This document shows, piece after piece, positions 1-8,496 of a DNA stretch of 39,007 bases. The translations under genes and the position numbers were made by a program. The stretch's first letter is position 1; every line of letters starts with the position of its first letter. The notes beneath the pieces were generated by a model. That model worked only from the letters and a program-made list of their open reading frames with translations. It made no database searches and was not told where the DNA came from. Origin of the DNA: an uncultured Eubacteriales bacterium (lineage in GTDB: Bacteria > Bacillota > Clostridia > Lachnospirales > Lachnospiraceae); contig OMWM01000012.1 in NCBI GenBank assembly GCA_900314775.1, positions 1 to 39,007 on the forward strand, read 5' to 3'.

Positions 1-95
1 CTCACGGTGAACACCCTTGCCTTCGGCTATGTCCTTCCCACTACCGGGCGGACTCCGGACTTGCACCGGCTAGAAACGTGCGCCGCCAGGCGCAC
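1..95 (-). mobile_element. Group IIC intron, 5' end (partial, runs off the window)
   Basis: Read on the minus strand from 95, the sequence begins GTGCGCC, the group II 5' splice-site consensus. It continues through a domain I start that resembles, from memory, the Oceanobacillus iheyensis group IIC intron (GGTGCAAGTCC, then GGCAAGGGTGTTCACCGTGAG-like text). Only about 95 nt are present, so the ribozyme core and any reverse transcriptase lie beyond position 1. The insertion point is 8 nt behind the stem of an intrinsic terminator, which is the known target preference of class C introns. The 5' boundary should be right to within a base or two. Confidence 0.85.
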
Positions 96-131
96 ATAAA
101 CAGATCCCCGTTTTCCTGCGAAAACGGGGAT
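96..131 (-). terminator. Intrinsic terminator of the MATE gene and group IIC intron target
   Basis: A perfect 12-bp stem (104-115 with 120-131, loop 116-119) is followed on the minus strand by CTGTTTAT and then the intron. It lies 19 bp beyond the stop of the MATE gene. The T-tract is interrupted, probably because the intron splits the original T-rich tail. Confidence 0.85.
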
Positions 132-149
132 TTTCTTATCCTGCTATCT

Positions 150-1520
150 TCATGTCCTTTTCTTCTCGTAGTAATGCAGCCAGTCGGTAAAAAACAGGAA
201 ATACGCAAAGCACAGGCTGCTCAGCGTCCAGGTTACCGGATAGGCCGAGGCCACGCTCTGATAAACCGGGGCATGTGCCATCATCAATGTCACATAGATG
301 ATGCGGAATACACACCAGAACGACAGCATCACGAACATCGGCACCGTTGCCCGGCCGCAGCCGCGCATGATGCCCGCGGCGCAGTGCGAAAATGCCAGCA
401 CGCAGTAGAAAAGCGCCGCGATATGGGCGTGCAGCACGCCATATTCGATGGACTGCGGATCCTGCGTGAAGATCCTGATCAGATACGGGCTCAGAAAATA
501 GCAGAGCACCCCGAACAGTTCCGCACTGATCACGCCGAACAGCGTGGCAAAGCGCGCGCCCCGGACGGCGCGGCCGTACTGCCCCGCGCCGAGATTCTGG
601 CTGACAAACGTCGTCACGGCCATGGACATGCTCATGATCGGCAGAAAAACGATCTGCTCGATCCGCGTATAGGCGCCGAATCCCGACATGGCCGCCGTCC
701 CGAAGCTGTTGACATTTTTCTGGACGACGAGATTGCCGACCGTAAGCACGGCGTTCTGCACACCGGTCGGGATTCCGAGGCCTACGACCTCGCGCATGCA
801 GCCGCCGTCCCACCGTATTTTCCGGAAATCAAGCCGCAGATATTCTTCTTTCAGGCAGGTAAGGCGCCGGATGCACAGCACCGCGCTGATGCCCTGCGAG
901 ATGACCGTCGCGGCTGCGGCACCGCCGATGCCGAAATGAAACGGCCGGGCGACGAGCACCAGGTCGAGCGCGACGTTGATGAAAGAAGAGACAATCAGAT
1001 AATAAAGCGGGTGCAGGCTGTCGCCGAGAGCCCGCATGATCGACATGCCGACATTGTACATCATGACCGTGCTGACCCCGCCGAAATAAATCATCAGATA
1101 GGTCCTGGCATACGGCATGACCTCCTCCGGCGTTCCGATCCAGACCAGAATGTGCGGCGTGAGCAGCAGCCCGAGTACGGTGCCGGCCGCCGACATCAGC
1201 AGGCCCATCAGAAAATTGGTATGCACCGCGGTGCTGACTCCACGTCTGCTGCCCGCGCCGTAGTACCGCGAAATCACGACGCTGCCGCCGATCGCCGTCC
1301 CGCCGAAAAAGCCGATGATCAGAAATACGATCGTGCTCGTCGAGCTGATTGCGGCAAAAGCCTGCGTGCTGGCAAAATTGCCGATCACCCAGGCGTCCAC
1401 AAGATTATAAAACTGCTGCAGGAGCTGACCGAGAAAAACCGGAAATGAAAAATCCAGTATGCCGCGCACGATACTGCCCTGCGTCAGGTCCACGGCCTCT
1501 TTTGCTTCATGATGATTCAA
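150..1520 (-). CDS. MATE family multidrug/cation exporter
   Basis: The product is a 456-residue polytopic membrane protein of the MATE (multi-antimicrobial extrusion) family, which exports drugs or other organic cations using a sodium or proton gradient. Two MatE halves are visible: residues about 15-180, opening with DLTQGSIVRGILDFSFPVFL, and about 235-400, containing VVGLGIPTGVQNAVL. Roughly twelve hydrophobic segments are present and the length is normal. The start is a TTG at 1520: it is the first codon giving the usual N-terminus (NHHEAKEAVDLTQG), it has AAGGA about 10 nt upstream, and no in-frame ATG lies nearby. The gene is divergent from the tyrS leader and ends in a strong terminator. 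Substrate is not predictable from sequence. A mid-length overlapping plus-strand open frame is a shadow. Confidence 0.93.
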   Translation of the reverse strand: MNHHEAKEAVDLTQGSIVRGILDFSFPVFLGQLLQQFYNLVDAWVIGNFASTQAFAAISSTSTIVFLIIGFFGGTAIGGSVVISRYYGAGSRRGVSTAVHTNFLMGLLMSAAGTVLGLLLTPHILVWIGTPEEVMPYARTYLMIYFGGVSTVMMYNVGMSIMRALGDSLHPLYYLIVSSFINVALDLVLVARPFHFGIGGAAAATVISQGISAVLCIRRLTCLKEEYLRLDFRKIRWDGGCMREVVGLGIPTGVQNAVLTVGNLVVQKNVNSFGTAAMSGFGAYTRIEQIVFLPIMSMSMAVTTFVSQNLGAGQYGRAVRGARFATLFGVISAELFGVLCYFLSPYLIRIFTQDPQSIEYGVLHAHIAALFYCVLAFSHCAAGIMRGCGRATVPMFVMLSFWCVFRIIYVTLMMAHAPVYQSVASAYPVTWTLSSLCFAYFLFFTDWLHYYEKKRT

Positions 1521-1588
1521 CTTTTCATTTTCCTTATCTGTAAACTACGATAAACTTTAGCATTTATTTTTCCGGCCTGCAACATATG

Positions 1589-1617
1589 TTGACAAAACAG
1601 AAGGAATCCCATATAAT
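1589..1617 (+). promoter_or_regulatory. Consensus sigma-A promoter of tyrS
   Basis: TTGACA at 1589-1594 and TATAAT at 1612-1617 are separated by exactly 17 bp, a perfect match to the vegetative consensus. Transcription should start near 1624. A perfect 12-bp palindrome (CAACATATGTTG, 1580-1591) overlaps the left edge of the -35. Confidence 0.93.
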
Positions 1618-1623
1618 GACGGC

Positions 1624-1926
1624 AGACTTTTCAAAAGCTGCGACTGAATCAAGTAGGGCGCGCGGGAACGTACAGAGAGCTGCCGGCTGGTGAGAGGCAC
1701 ACGGGAAGACGCGTCTGAATACCTTCACGAGCTGCGCACTGAAACCGCATGTGCCATGGGCGCGGCGGCGCGTAGGCTGCGCCGGAACGCATCCGTTATC
1801 TTATGCAGCGCATTTCCGTTTCCGCCGGTGCGGAAGGTGAGATGCAGTGAGTGCCCGGGAGACCGGGAATTAAGGTGGTACCGCGAGTTTAACCCGTCCT
1901 TATGCAAGATAAGGGCGGTTTTTTTT
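1624..1926 (+). promoter_or_regulatory. T-box riboswitch leader (tyrosine) of tyrS
   Basis: This is a tRNA-sensing leader. The conserved T-box AAGGTGGTACCGCG is at 1872-1885 and pairs with the acceptor end of uncharged tRNA. Stem I carries the AGAGAGC...GGCTGGTGAGAGGC signature (about 1672-1698). The specifier in GAATACC is UAC (1720-1722), a tyrosine codon, matching the downstream tyrS. The leader ends in a competing terminator (1894-1926). With charged tRNA-Tyr the terminator forms; with uncharged tRNA the antiterminator forms and tyrS is read. The 5' end is inferred from the promoter. This accounts for the whole 420-bp gene-free stretch from the promoter to tyrS. Confidence 0.96.
1894..1926 (+). 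terminator. T-box-controlled terminator
   Basis: A 10-bp stem (1894-1903 with 1909-1918, one G-U pair) is followed by eight T residues (1919-1926). It competes with the antiterminator that contains the T-box sequence. Confidence 0.93.
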
Positions 1927-2042
1927 CGCGCGCTGCGGGAAAAGATCCGTGCACGCACGGGACTTTGCCAGGCGATGCGATCACGGGAAAACCGCGCAGC
2001 ACGCGTTTTCCCTGCTTTGTATTTTTCAGGAGGATTTTTGCA

Positions 2043-3275
2043 ATGACACTTTATGATGAACTCGTTGCCCGCGGCCTGATCGCCCAGGTAACCGACGAAG
2101 ATGTGGTAAGAGATCTGATCAACAACGGCAAGGCAACATTTTACATCGGCTTCGACCCGACGGCGGACAGCCTGCACGTCGGCCATTTCATGACGCTCTG
2201 CCTGATGAAGAGACTGCAGATGGCGGGCAACAAGCCGATCGCGCTGATCGGCGGCGGCACGGCCATGATCGGCGACCCGTCCGGCAAGACCGACATGCGC
2301 AAGATGATGACGCGGGAGACCATCGACCACAATGTGGAATGCTTTAAGGAGCAGATGTCCCGTTTCATCGACTTCAGCGACGGCAAGGCCATGATCGTCA
2401 ACAACGCCGACTGGCTGATGAAGCTGAATTACGTGGATCTGCTGCGCGAGGTCGGTCCGCATTTCACCGTTAACCGCATGCTGGCGGCTGAATGCTACAA
2501 GCAGCGCTGGGAGAAGGGCCTGACCTTCCTCGAATTCAACTACATGATCATGCAGGCGTACGATTTCTACACCCTGTTCCAGCGCTACGGCTGCAACCTG
2601 GAGTTCGGCGGCGACGACCAGTGGTCCAACATGCTCGCCGGCACAGAGCTGATCCGCCGCAAGCTCGGCAAGGACGCGAGCGCCATGACGATCACGCTTC
2701 TTCTGAATTCCGAGGGCAAGAAGATGGGCAAGACGGTTTCCGGTGCCGTATGGCTCGACCCGAAGAAGACCTCGCCGTACGAGTTTTACCAGTACTGGAG
2801 AAATGTCGGCGATCAGGATGTCATCAAGTGCCTGTACATGCTGACCTTCCTTCCGCTCGAGCAGATCGATGAGATGGCAAAATGGGAAGGCAGCCAGCTC
2901 AACCGTGCCAAGGAAATCCTCGCCTATGAGCTCACAAAGCTCGTGCACGGCGAAGAGGAGGCGGAGAAGGCACAGGTGAGCGCCCGTCAGATTTTCTCCG
3001 CAGGTGCCGGTGCCGCTGAGAACATGCCGGTGACCGAACTGACCGAGGAAGATCTGCGTGACGGCACGATCGACGTGATGGGCATCCTCGTTTCCGCGGG
3101 TCTCACAAAGTCCCGTTCGGAGGCGCGCCGTGCCATCCAGCAGGGCGGCGTACAGATCAACGGCGAGAAGGTGACCGACATCGGCCTGCAGTTCGCGCCG
3201 GAAGACATCAATAAAGAGGACTTCGTCATCCGCAAGGGCAAGAAGAACTACCGCCGCATCACTTTTAAGAAATAA
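2043..3275 (+). CDS. tyrS: Tyrosyl-tRNA synthetase
   Basis: A class I aminoacyl-tRNA synthetase that charges tRNA-Tyr in the cytoplasm. The class I HIGH motif is HVGH (residues 45-48) and the KMSKS loop is KMGKT (227-231). The tyrosine-binding region GFDPTADSLHVGH is intact, and a C-terminal S4 RNA-binding domain (about residues 345-400) ends the protein. The length of 410 residues is usual. The ATG at 2043 was chosen because AGGAGG (2028-2033) lies 9 nt upstream and the N-terminus MTLYDELVARG matches the family; the open frame extends further upstream into the T-box leader, which is not coding. The gene is monocistronic between its T-box leader and a strong terminator. Confidence 0.98.
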   Translation: MTLYDELVARGLIAQVTDEDVVRDLINNGKATFYIGFDPTADSLHVGHFMTLCLMKRLQMAGNKPIALIGGGTAMIGDPSGKTDMRKMMTRETIDHNVECFKEQMSRFIDFSDGKAMIVNNADWLMKLNYVDLLREVGPHFTVNRMLAAECYKQRWEKGLTFLEFNYMIMQAYDFYTLFQRYGCNLEFGGDDQWSNMLAGTELIRRKLGKDASAMTITLLLNSEGKKMGKTVSGAVWLDPKKTSPYEFYQYWRNVGDQDVIKCLYMLTFLPLEQIDEMAKWEGSQLNRAKEILAYELTKLVHGEEEAEKAQVSARQIFSAGAGAAENMPVTELTEEDLRDGTIDVMGILVSAGLTKSRSEARRAIQQGGVQINGEKVTDIGLQFAPEDINKEDFVIRKGKKNYRRITFKK

Positions 3276-3295
3276 TTTCTATTTATATGCATCGG

Positions 3296-3339
3296 CCGGT
3301 ATGCCGGGAGCAGGAACGCTCTAGCATACCGGTCTTTTT
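3296..3339 (+). terminator. tyrS terminator
   Basis: A 9-bp perfect stem (3296-3304 with 3324-3332) is followed by TCTTTTT, 20 bp after the tyrS stop. Confidence 0.88.
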
Positions 3340-3376
3340 CTGTCCGCCCGCGCTGCGGATGAAAAATGCCCGCGCC

Positions 3377-3418
3377 GCAAAAAATCCCTCTCTGCCGCCC
3401 TGCGGCAAAGAGGGATTT
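3377..3418 (-). terminator. Terminator of the recN/EIIC operon
   Basis: An outer stem (3382-3391 with 3409-3418) encloses an inner stem (3393-3398 with 3402-3407). On the minus strand it is followed by a T-run. It lies about 85 bp beyond the EIIC stop at 3503. The stretch 3419-3502 holds nothing else I recognise. Confidence 0.75.
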
Positions 3419-3502
3419 GTTTTACCCGAAACCCGGGATTTTCTGTATTTTACCTGAAGACAGACATTTTCTGTCCTGCGGAACTTTTCCGAAGATACCT
3501 TT

Positions 3503-4564
3503 TTACAGATCCAGCTTCAGATCGCCTTCGTGGATCCAGCCCATGCGCCGCAGCAGATTGCAAAGGAGCGGCGTGATGACCGCCGGCAGCACAAAGCAGA
3601 TCAGAATCATGGCGAGCCAGTCCATGCCGGTGATCGCGGCCTTGGTACCGTTGGCGATATCCTGCACCCAGCCTGTGTAGATGCCGATCTGGCCGACCAG
3701 ACCGCAGGTGCCCATGCCGGAGGATACCGGCGCGCCGTCCATCGTCAGATGAAAAACGCAGGTCGCCAGCGGACCGGTGATGGCTGAAGTGATAATCGGC
3801 GGAATCCAGATTCTCGGATTGCGTACGATGTTGCCCATCTGCAGCATCGACGTGCCGATGCCCTGTGCGACAAGGCCGCCCCAGCGATTCTCTTTAAATG
3901 ACATGACGGCGAAGCCGACCATCTGCGCGCAGCAGCCGGCCACAGCCGCGCCGCCCGCAAGCCCTGTCAATGACAGCGCCGCGCAGATCGCCGCACTGCT
4001 GATCGGCAGTGTCAGGCAGATGCCGACGATGACGGAAACAAGAATGCCCATGAAAAGCGGCTGCAGTTCGGTTGCCCACATGATCGCGCCGCCCACGGAG
4101 CTGGCTGCGCTGCCGATCGCCGGCGCCCACAGCATAGAGAGGCCGACACCGACAAAAATTGTCACGAACGGTGTCACGATGATATCGACCTTCGTCTCCT
4201 TCGACACGATTTTGCCGCATTCCGACGCGATAATCGCTACAACCAGTACGGCAAGCGGACCGCCGGCTTTGCCCAGTTCATTGCCGGCAAGGCCGACCGC
4301 AGCCAGCGAAAACAGTACCAGCGGCGGTGCCTGCAGGGCATAGCCGATGGAAATGGCCATCGCCGGGCCGGTCGCCTTGGTGGCATAATCGCCGATTGTG
4401 ACAAGCAGATCGATGCCGAGCTGCTGGCCCAGCGTGCTGATAATCGTGCCGATCAGGAGCGAGGCGAAAAGGCCCTGCGCCATCGCCCCGAGCGCATCGA
4501 TGCCATACCGCTTTGCCGATATGATTACATTTTTCCTCTTCAGAAATTCTGCTGCTTTGTTCAT
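3503..4564 (-). CDS. PfoR-like PTS EIIC-type membrane protein
   Basis: A 353-residue, very hydrophobic protein of the PTS_EIIC_2 family, the group that includes PfoR, named as a regulator of perfringolysin O in Clostridium perfringens. About nine or ten membrane segments are present, rich in Gly and Ala. Conserved-looking loops include NIVRNPRIWIPP and DGAPVSSGMGTCGLVGQ. No EIIA, EIIB or HPr gene is nearby, so transport of a sugar by phosphorylation is not shown; members of this family usually occur alone. The gene follows recN by 25 nt with GGGAGAG before the ATG, so it is probably read from the long upstream operon. The true substrate or regulatory role is unknown. Confidence 0.82.
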   Translation of the reverse strand: MNKAAEFLKRKNVIISAKRYGIDALGAMAQGLFASLLIGTIISTLGQQLGIDLLVTIGDYATKATGPAMAISIGYALQAPPLVLFSLAAVGLAGNELGKAGGPLAVLVVAIIASECGKIVSKETKVDIIVTPFVTIFVGVGLSMLWAPAIGSAASSVGGAIMWATELQPLFMGILVSVIVGICLTLPISSAAICAALSLTGLAGGAAVAGCCAQMVGFAVMSFKENRWGGLVAQGIGTSMLQMGNIVRNPRIWIPPIITSAITGPLATCVFHLTMDGAPVSSGMGTCGLVGQIGIYTGWVQDIANGTKAAITGMDWLAMILICFVLPAVITPLLCNLLRRMGWIHEGDLKLDL

Positions 4565-4589
4565 AACAGATTCTCTCCCTTACCGTCTC

Positions 4590-6290
4590 TTACTTTTCCC
4601 CGCTGCGCAGCTTCTCTTTCGAGTCCGCCGCCAGCTGCAGCATCTCCCGCGCGCTGCCAAGCACGGTTTCCGTTATTTTCACACCGCCGAGCAGCCGCGC
4701 AATCTCGCGCACCGTATCCTCCTCGCCAAGAGGCCGGATCGTGGTCACGGCCCGCCCTTCGATGATCTTCTTTTCAATGATCAGATGGTAATCCGCCATG
4801 GAGGCGATCTGCGGCAGATGCGTAATGCAGATCACCTGATGCGAGGAGGCAATGTATGCCATGCGTTCGGATACCTTCTGCGCCGTGCGGCCGCTGATGC
4901 CGGTATCGATCTCATCGAAAATCAACGTCTCGATATCGTCGGTATCGGCCAGCACGGATTTGATCGCCAGCATGATACGGGAAAGCTCACCGCCGCTGGC
5001 TACCTGTCCGAGCGGTTTCACATCCTCGCCCGGATTGGTGGAAATCAGAAACTCGAAATTATCTTTGCCGCCGGCCGTATAGTGATCGAGCTGCGCGCCG
5101 CGGATCTCAAAGCGCACATCCGCGAAATTCAGCTCGCCGAGCGCATCGGCGATCTTCTTCTCAAGGACGGCCGCCTCCTTCTTCCGCTCCGCCGTCAGCT
5201 GGCTGCAGAGCGCATCGAGCTGCTGCCGCGTTTTCTGCAGATCTTCTTCCACCTTCGCCGCATACGCGTCGTAATTTTCCAGGCGCTCCAGCTGGTCTGC
5301 GCACCGGCTGCGGTAAGCATTGATCTCCTGCACACTGCCGCCGTATTTCTTGCTGATTCGGGAAATGGTGTCGAGGCGCTCCTCCGTCTGCCGGTAGTCC
5401 GCCTCGTCAAAGGTCAGGCTCTCCATATAATCGGCGAGATCCCGGTTGAAATCATTGAGCAGGCCGTCGATATTGCTGAGCTGCTGCGTGAACCCGTCGA
5501 TCGCCTCATCGTACCGGGAGACCTGCCCGAGCAGGTGAATCGCCCGCGTGTTCAGCGAACCGGCGGAGCTGTCCCCGTCGTAGCCCATCAGCTCGTGGAC
5601 GGCGGAAATATTTTCAAGGATCGAACGGGCGTTGCTCATGACGGAAAAACGTCTGTCCAGTTCCTCTTCCTCGCCTTCCCGGATCGCCGCCTCGTCAATC
5701 TCCTGTATCTGAAATTTCAGGAAGTCGATCTCGCTGCTGCGCTTTCCCTCGTCCGTCATCAGGTTCTGCTCTTCCTTCTGCAGCCTGGTGTAGGCGGCGT
5801 ACAGCTGCGTGGTCTGCGCCTTCAGCGCGCCAACCCGCTCGCCGGCAAAAGCATCGATGATCGCAAGATGCTTTTCCTTGTGCAGCAGAGACTGATGCTC
5901 GTACTGCCCGTGAATGTCGATCAGCAGCGCCGCCGCTTTCCGCACTACAGAAAGAGAGACCGTCTCTCCGTTGATCCGCGAAATACTCCGCGACCCCGTC
6001 AGCCGCCTCGTGATTACGAGGTGGCCGTCATCGAGAGGCAGGTCCATCTTCTCCAGTTCCTGTATTGTTTTTCTGTTGTGAATGCTGAAATCCAGCTCGA
6101 TCAGCGCATAGTCGGCGCCCTTGCGGATCATATCCCGCGGCGCGCGTCCCCCGAGTGCGATGCTGACCGAACCGATGATGATTGACTTTCCGGCGCCGGT
6201 CTCACCGGTCAGGATGTTGAGGCCGTCTTTCAGTTCGACCTCCGCCTCGTCAATCAGCGCCAGATTTTTGATATGAATGCTCTGAAGCAT
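4590..6290 (-). CDS. recN: DNA repair protein RecN
   Basis: An SMC-like ATPase that acts early at DNA double-strand breaks. Walker A is GETGAGKS at residues 29-36. Long coiled-coil arms fill the middle (about 160-360). The ABC signature SGGELSRIMLAIK and Walker B TLIFDEIDTGISG are near the C-terminus. The product is 566 residues, the usual length. The ATG at 6290 was chosen over the frame's upstream extension because a GGGGG-rich ribosome site precedes it by a few bases and the N-terminus MLQSIHIKNLALIDE matches the family exactly. It begins 25 nt after the argR stop and follows it in the operon, a neighbour pair conserved in Firmicutes. Confidence 0.97.
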   Translation of the reverse strand: MLQSIHIKNLALIDEAEVELKDGLNILTGETGAGKSIIIGSVSIALGGRAPRDMIRKGADYALIELDFSIHNRKTIQELEKMDLPLDDGHLVITRRLTGSRSISRINGETVSLSVVRKAAALLIDIHGQYEHQSLLHKEKHLAIIDAFAGERVGALKAQTTQLYAAYTRLQKEEQNLMTDEGKRSSEIDFLKFQIQEIDEAAIREGEEEELDRRFSVMSNARSILENISAVHELMGYDGDSSAGSLNTRAIHLLGQVSRYDEAIDGFTQQLSNIDGLLNDFNRDLADYMESLTFDEADYRQTEERLDTISRISKKYGGSVQEINAYRSRCADQLERLENYDAYAAKVEEDLQKTRQQLDALCSQLTAERKKEAAVLEKKIADALGELNFADVRFEIRGAQLDHYTAGGKDNFEFLISTNPGEDVKPLGQVASGGELSRIMLAIKSVLADTDDIETLIFDEIDTGISGRTAQKVSERMAYIASSHQVICITHLPQIASMADYHLIIEKKIIEGRAVTTIRPLGEEDTVREIARLLGGVKITETVLGSAREMLQLAADSKEKLRSGEK

Positions 6291-6315
6291 TGATGCCCCC
6301 TTGAACTGTGCTGTC

Positions 6316-6771
6316 TCAGCGCTTCGCAAGCACCTGCTGGATTCTGTCCATCAGTGCTTTCTCGTCGCCGCCTTCCCGGATGGCGCAGAAAACCGTATCG
6401 TCACCGGCAATGCAGCCGCCGTATCCCGGCAGATCCATGGCATCCAGTGCCGCCGCCAGTGCCATCGCCATACCCGGAATCGTATGGATGACGACAAGTT
6501 TCGAAGCCGTACAGCTCGATACGTACCCTTCACGCATCACGCGCGTCAGCTTCTCGCTGTTGTCGCGCTCCGACGTGTCGGTCACAACATACTTCTGTTT
6601 GCCTCCCCGCAGATTTACTTTGGAGAGTTTCAGCTCACGTATATCTCTCGAGACCGTAGCCTGCGTTACCTTGAAGCCGGCTTCATTGAGCCGTCTGGCA
6701 AGCTCCTCCTGCGTATCGATATCGTACTTGTTCACAAGCTCGATGATTTTATCCTGTCTGCCTGACTTCAT
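6316..6771 (-). CDS. argR: Arginine repressor ArgR
   Basis: A 151-residue transcription regulator of arginine metabolism. The N-terminal winged helix (about 1-70) contains TQATVSRDIRELKLSKV. The C-terminal arginine-binding/oligomerisation domain has GDDTVFCAIR. In the family it forms a hexamer that binds ARG boxes when arginine is bound. The start lies 2 nt after the nadK stop and the gene is followed by recN. Arginine genes themselves are not in this window, so the position reflects the conserved nadK-argR-recN order rather than a local regulon. Confidence 0.96.
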   Translation of the reverse strand: MKSGRQDKIIELVNKYDIDTQEELARRLNEAGFKVTQATVSRDIRELKLSKVNLRGGKQKYVVTDTSERDNSEKLTRVMREGYVSSCTASKLVVIHTIPGMAMALAAALDAMDLPGYGGCIAGDDTVFCAIREGGDEKALMDRIQQVLAKR

Positions 6772-6773
6772 CT

Positions 6774-7637
6774 CTACATACTCCCGAACTTCTCTTTCAA
6801 TATCCTGTGAAAGCTGTAGCCCTTCGGGCGGATCAGCTTCACGTTTCTGGTCTCATGTCCGATTCGGACAACATCCGACGGCTCCAGTACAATGGAAGTC
6901 TTGCCGTCAAATGTCATCATGGCTTCTTCGTTCTGTGTCTTGTGGCGTCTGACCAGTTCGATCTGGATGTCATCCTCAGAGGACAGCACCATACTGCGCG
7001 ACTGCAGGGAATGCGGGCAGATCGGTGTGATGATCACATCCCGCGAATCCGGAAATACCACCGGACCGCCGGCAGAAAGGTTATACCCCGTCGAACCGGT
7101 CGGCGTGGAAATGATGACGCCGTCGCCGGCATAGCTGTTGGTCACTTCTCCGTTGATGAGCACGCGCACCTCCACGATGCGCAGGGTGCCGGCGCAGTAG
7201 ACGACAATGTCGTTGAGCGCGCAGTCACTCTTGATCAGCCTGCCGTCCCGGAAAGCCTCGCCGCGGATGCGGGAACGCTCATCCAGAACGTACTCGTCCT
7301 CCAGGAGGCAGTCAAGGCAGCCCGGCAGCGCACTCACCTCCGCAGAGGAGAGAAAGCCAAGATTGCCTGTGTTGATGCCGAACAGCGGAATATCATAATC
7401 ATACAGCTCACGGGCCGCCAGCAGCAGTGTGCCGTCGCCGCCGAGTACGATACCGCATTCGGCTCCGCGGACATCGCCGTCGAACTCATAGTGTTCATCC
7501 GTGCCGGTGCCCTCTCCGCCGACGAATCGCGCCCGGACAAGGCTGCCGCCCCGCCTGCCGATATAGTCCGCTACCATCTCTGCCCGCCGCACGTCATCAT
7601 CATGACTCCGGTTCACCATCAAAATGAATTTTTTCAT
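6774..7637 (-). CDS. nadK: NAD kinase
   Basis: Phosphorylates NAD to NADP using ATP or polyphosphate. The diagnostic GGDGT is at residues 66-70 and the second motif, ISTPTGSTGYNLSAGGP, is intact in the middle of the protein. It is 287 residues long. The ATG at 7637 (MKKFILMVNRSHDD) was chosen because GGAGAGGA lies just upstream and the longer frame would run deep into tlyA. The start is one base after the tlyA stop, indicating translational coupling. Confidence 0.96.
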   Translation of the reverse strand: MKKFILMVNRSHDDDVRRAEMVADYIGRRGGSLVRARFVGGEGTGTDEHYEFDGDVRGAECGIVLGGDGTLLLAARELYDYDIPLFGINTGNLGFLSSAEVSALPGCLDCLLEDEYVLDERSRIRGEAFRDGRLIKSDCALNDIVVYCAGTLRIVEVRVLINGEVTNSYAGDGVIISTPTGSTGYNLSAGGPVVFPDSRDVIITPICPHSLQSRSMVLSSEDDIQIELVRRHKTQNEEAMMTFDGKTSIVLEPSDVVRIGHETRNVKLIRPKGYSFHRILKEKFGSM

Positions 7638-7638
7638 T

Positions 7639-8469
7639 TTACGTCCTCTCCGGACCTTTCCGGTCCAGTTCCCCATGTGCCTCGGCGACAACCTGCGCCG
7701 GGTCCGTGCTGCAGCGCTCCGGCTCCTCACCGGGCGCGCATTTGCGGATATACATCAGGTACTCGATATTGCCCTCCGGTCCCTTGATCGGAGAGAATGT
7801 CAGGCCCAGTACGGAAAATCCGCTCTGCTGCGTGAAATCCAGTATATCGCGGATTACCTGTTCATGTACTTTCGGATCCCGGACGACGCCCTTGCGGCCG
7901 ACCTTCTCCCGGCCCGCTTCGAACTGCGGCTTGATCAGACAGACCATATGGCCGCCGTCCCTAAGCAATGCACTTGCCGGCGGCAGCATCAGCCGCAGCG
8001 AGATAAATGCCACGTCGCAGGATGCGAAATCAATCTTCTCCGGAATGTCGTCCGGCGTCACGTAACGGAAATTCGTCTTCTCCATGCAGACGACACGGCT
8101 GTCATTGCGCAGTTTCCAGTCCAGCTGGCCGTAGCCCACGTCGATCGAATAGACCTTGCGCGCGCCGTTCTGCAGCATGCAGTCGGTGAAACCGCCCGTG
8201 GAGGCGCCGATATCCATGCAGACCTTATCCTGCAGGTCCGGTGCAAATACATTGATCGCTTTCTCCAGCTTCAGTCCGCCGCGGCTCACATAGCGGAGCC
8301 TCTTCGTCTTCAGCTCAATCTTTGATTTGTCCGGGTCAAATGTACTTCCCGGTTTATCTTCACGGTTCCCGTTGACAAAGACCTCGCCCGCCATGATACA
8401 GGCTTTGGCCTTCTCCCTTGAGTCCACGAGGCCGCTGTTTACAAGCATGACATCCAGTCTGACCTTCAA
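7639..8469 (-). CDS. tlyA: TlyA family 2'-O-methyltransferase
   Basis: A 276-residue protein with an S4 RNA-binding domain (about 1-60) and an FtsJ-like SAM-dependent methyltransferase domain. The SAM motif DIGASTGG is at 86-93 and KPQFEAGREKVGRKGVV is near the end of the catalytic part. Characterised relatives methylate cytidine 2'-OH in 16S and 23S rRNA; some are called hemolysins by history. The last 30 or so residues (after YIRKCAPGEEPER) are polar and probably not part of the fold. It lies 27 nt after dxs and touches nadK. Confidence 0.94.
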   Translation of the reverse strand: MKVRLDVMLVNSGLVDSREKAKACIMAGEVFVNGNREDKPGSTFDPDKSKIELKTKRLRYVSRGGLKLEKAINVFAPDLQDKVCMDIGASTGGFTDCMLQNGARKVYSIDVGYGQLDWKLRNDSRVVCMEKTNFRYVTPDDIPEKIDFASCDVAFISLRLMLPPASALLRDGGHMVCLIKPQFEAGREKVGRKGVVRDPKVHEQVIRDILDFTQQSGFSVLGLTFSPIKGPEGNIEYLMYIRKCAPGEEPERCSTDPAQVVAEAHGELDRKGPERT

Positions 8470-8496
8470 TGCCGGTTCCTTTCCGTTACTGCAGAT

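Noticed and set aside
78-1448. A 456-codon plus-strand frame opposite the MATE gene
   Set aside because: It begins inside the intron end and terminator and its protein is Arg/His/Asp-rich with no domain; the MATE protein on the other strand is convincing.
1690-2042. Open frames in the T-box leader
   Set aside because: The stretch is fully explained by the T-box RNA; the frames have no ribosome site and no family similarity.
4398-6185. A 595-codon open frame antisense to recN
   Set aside because: Same reason: a shadow of a strongly biased real gene, with no domain and no start signal.
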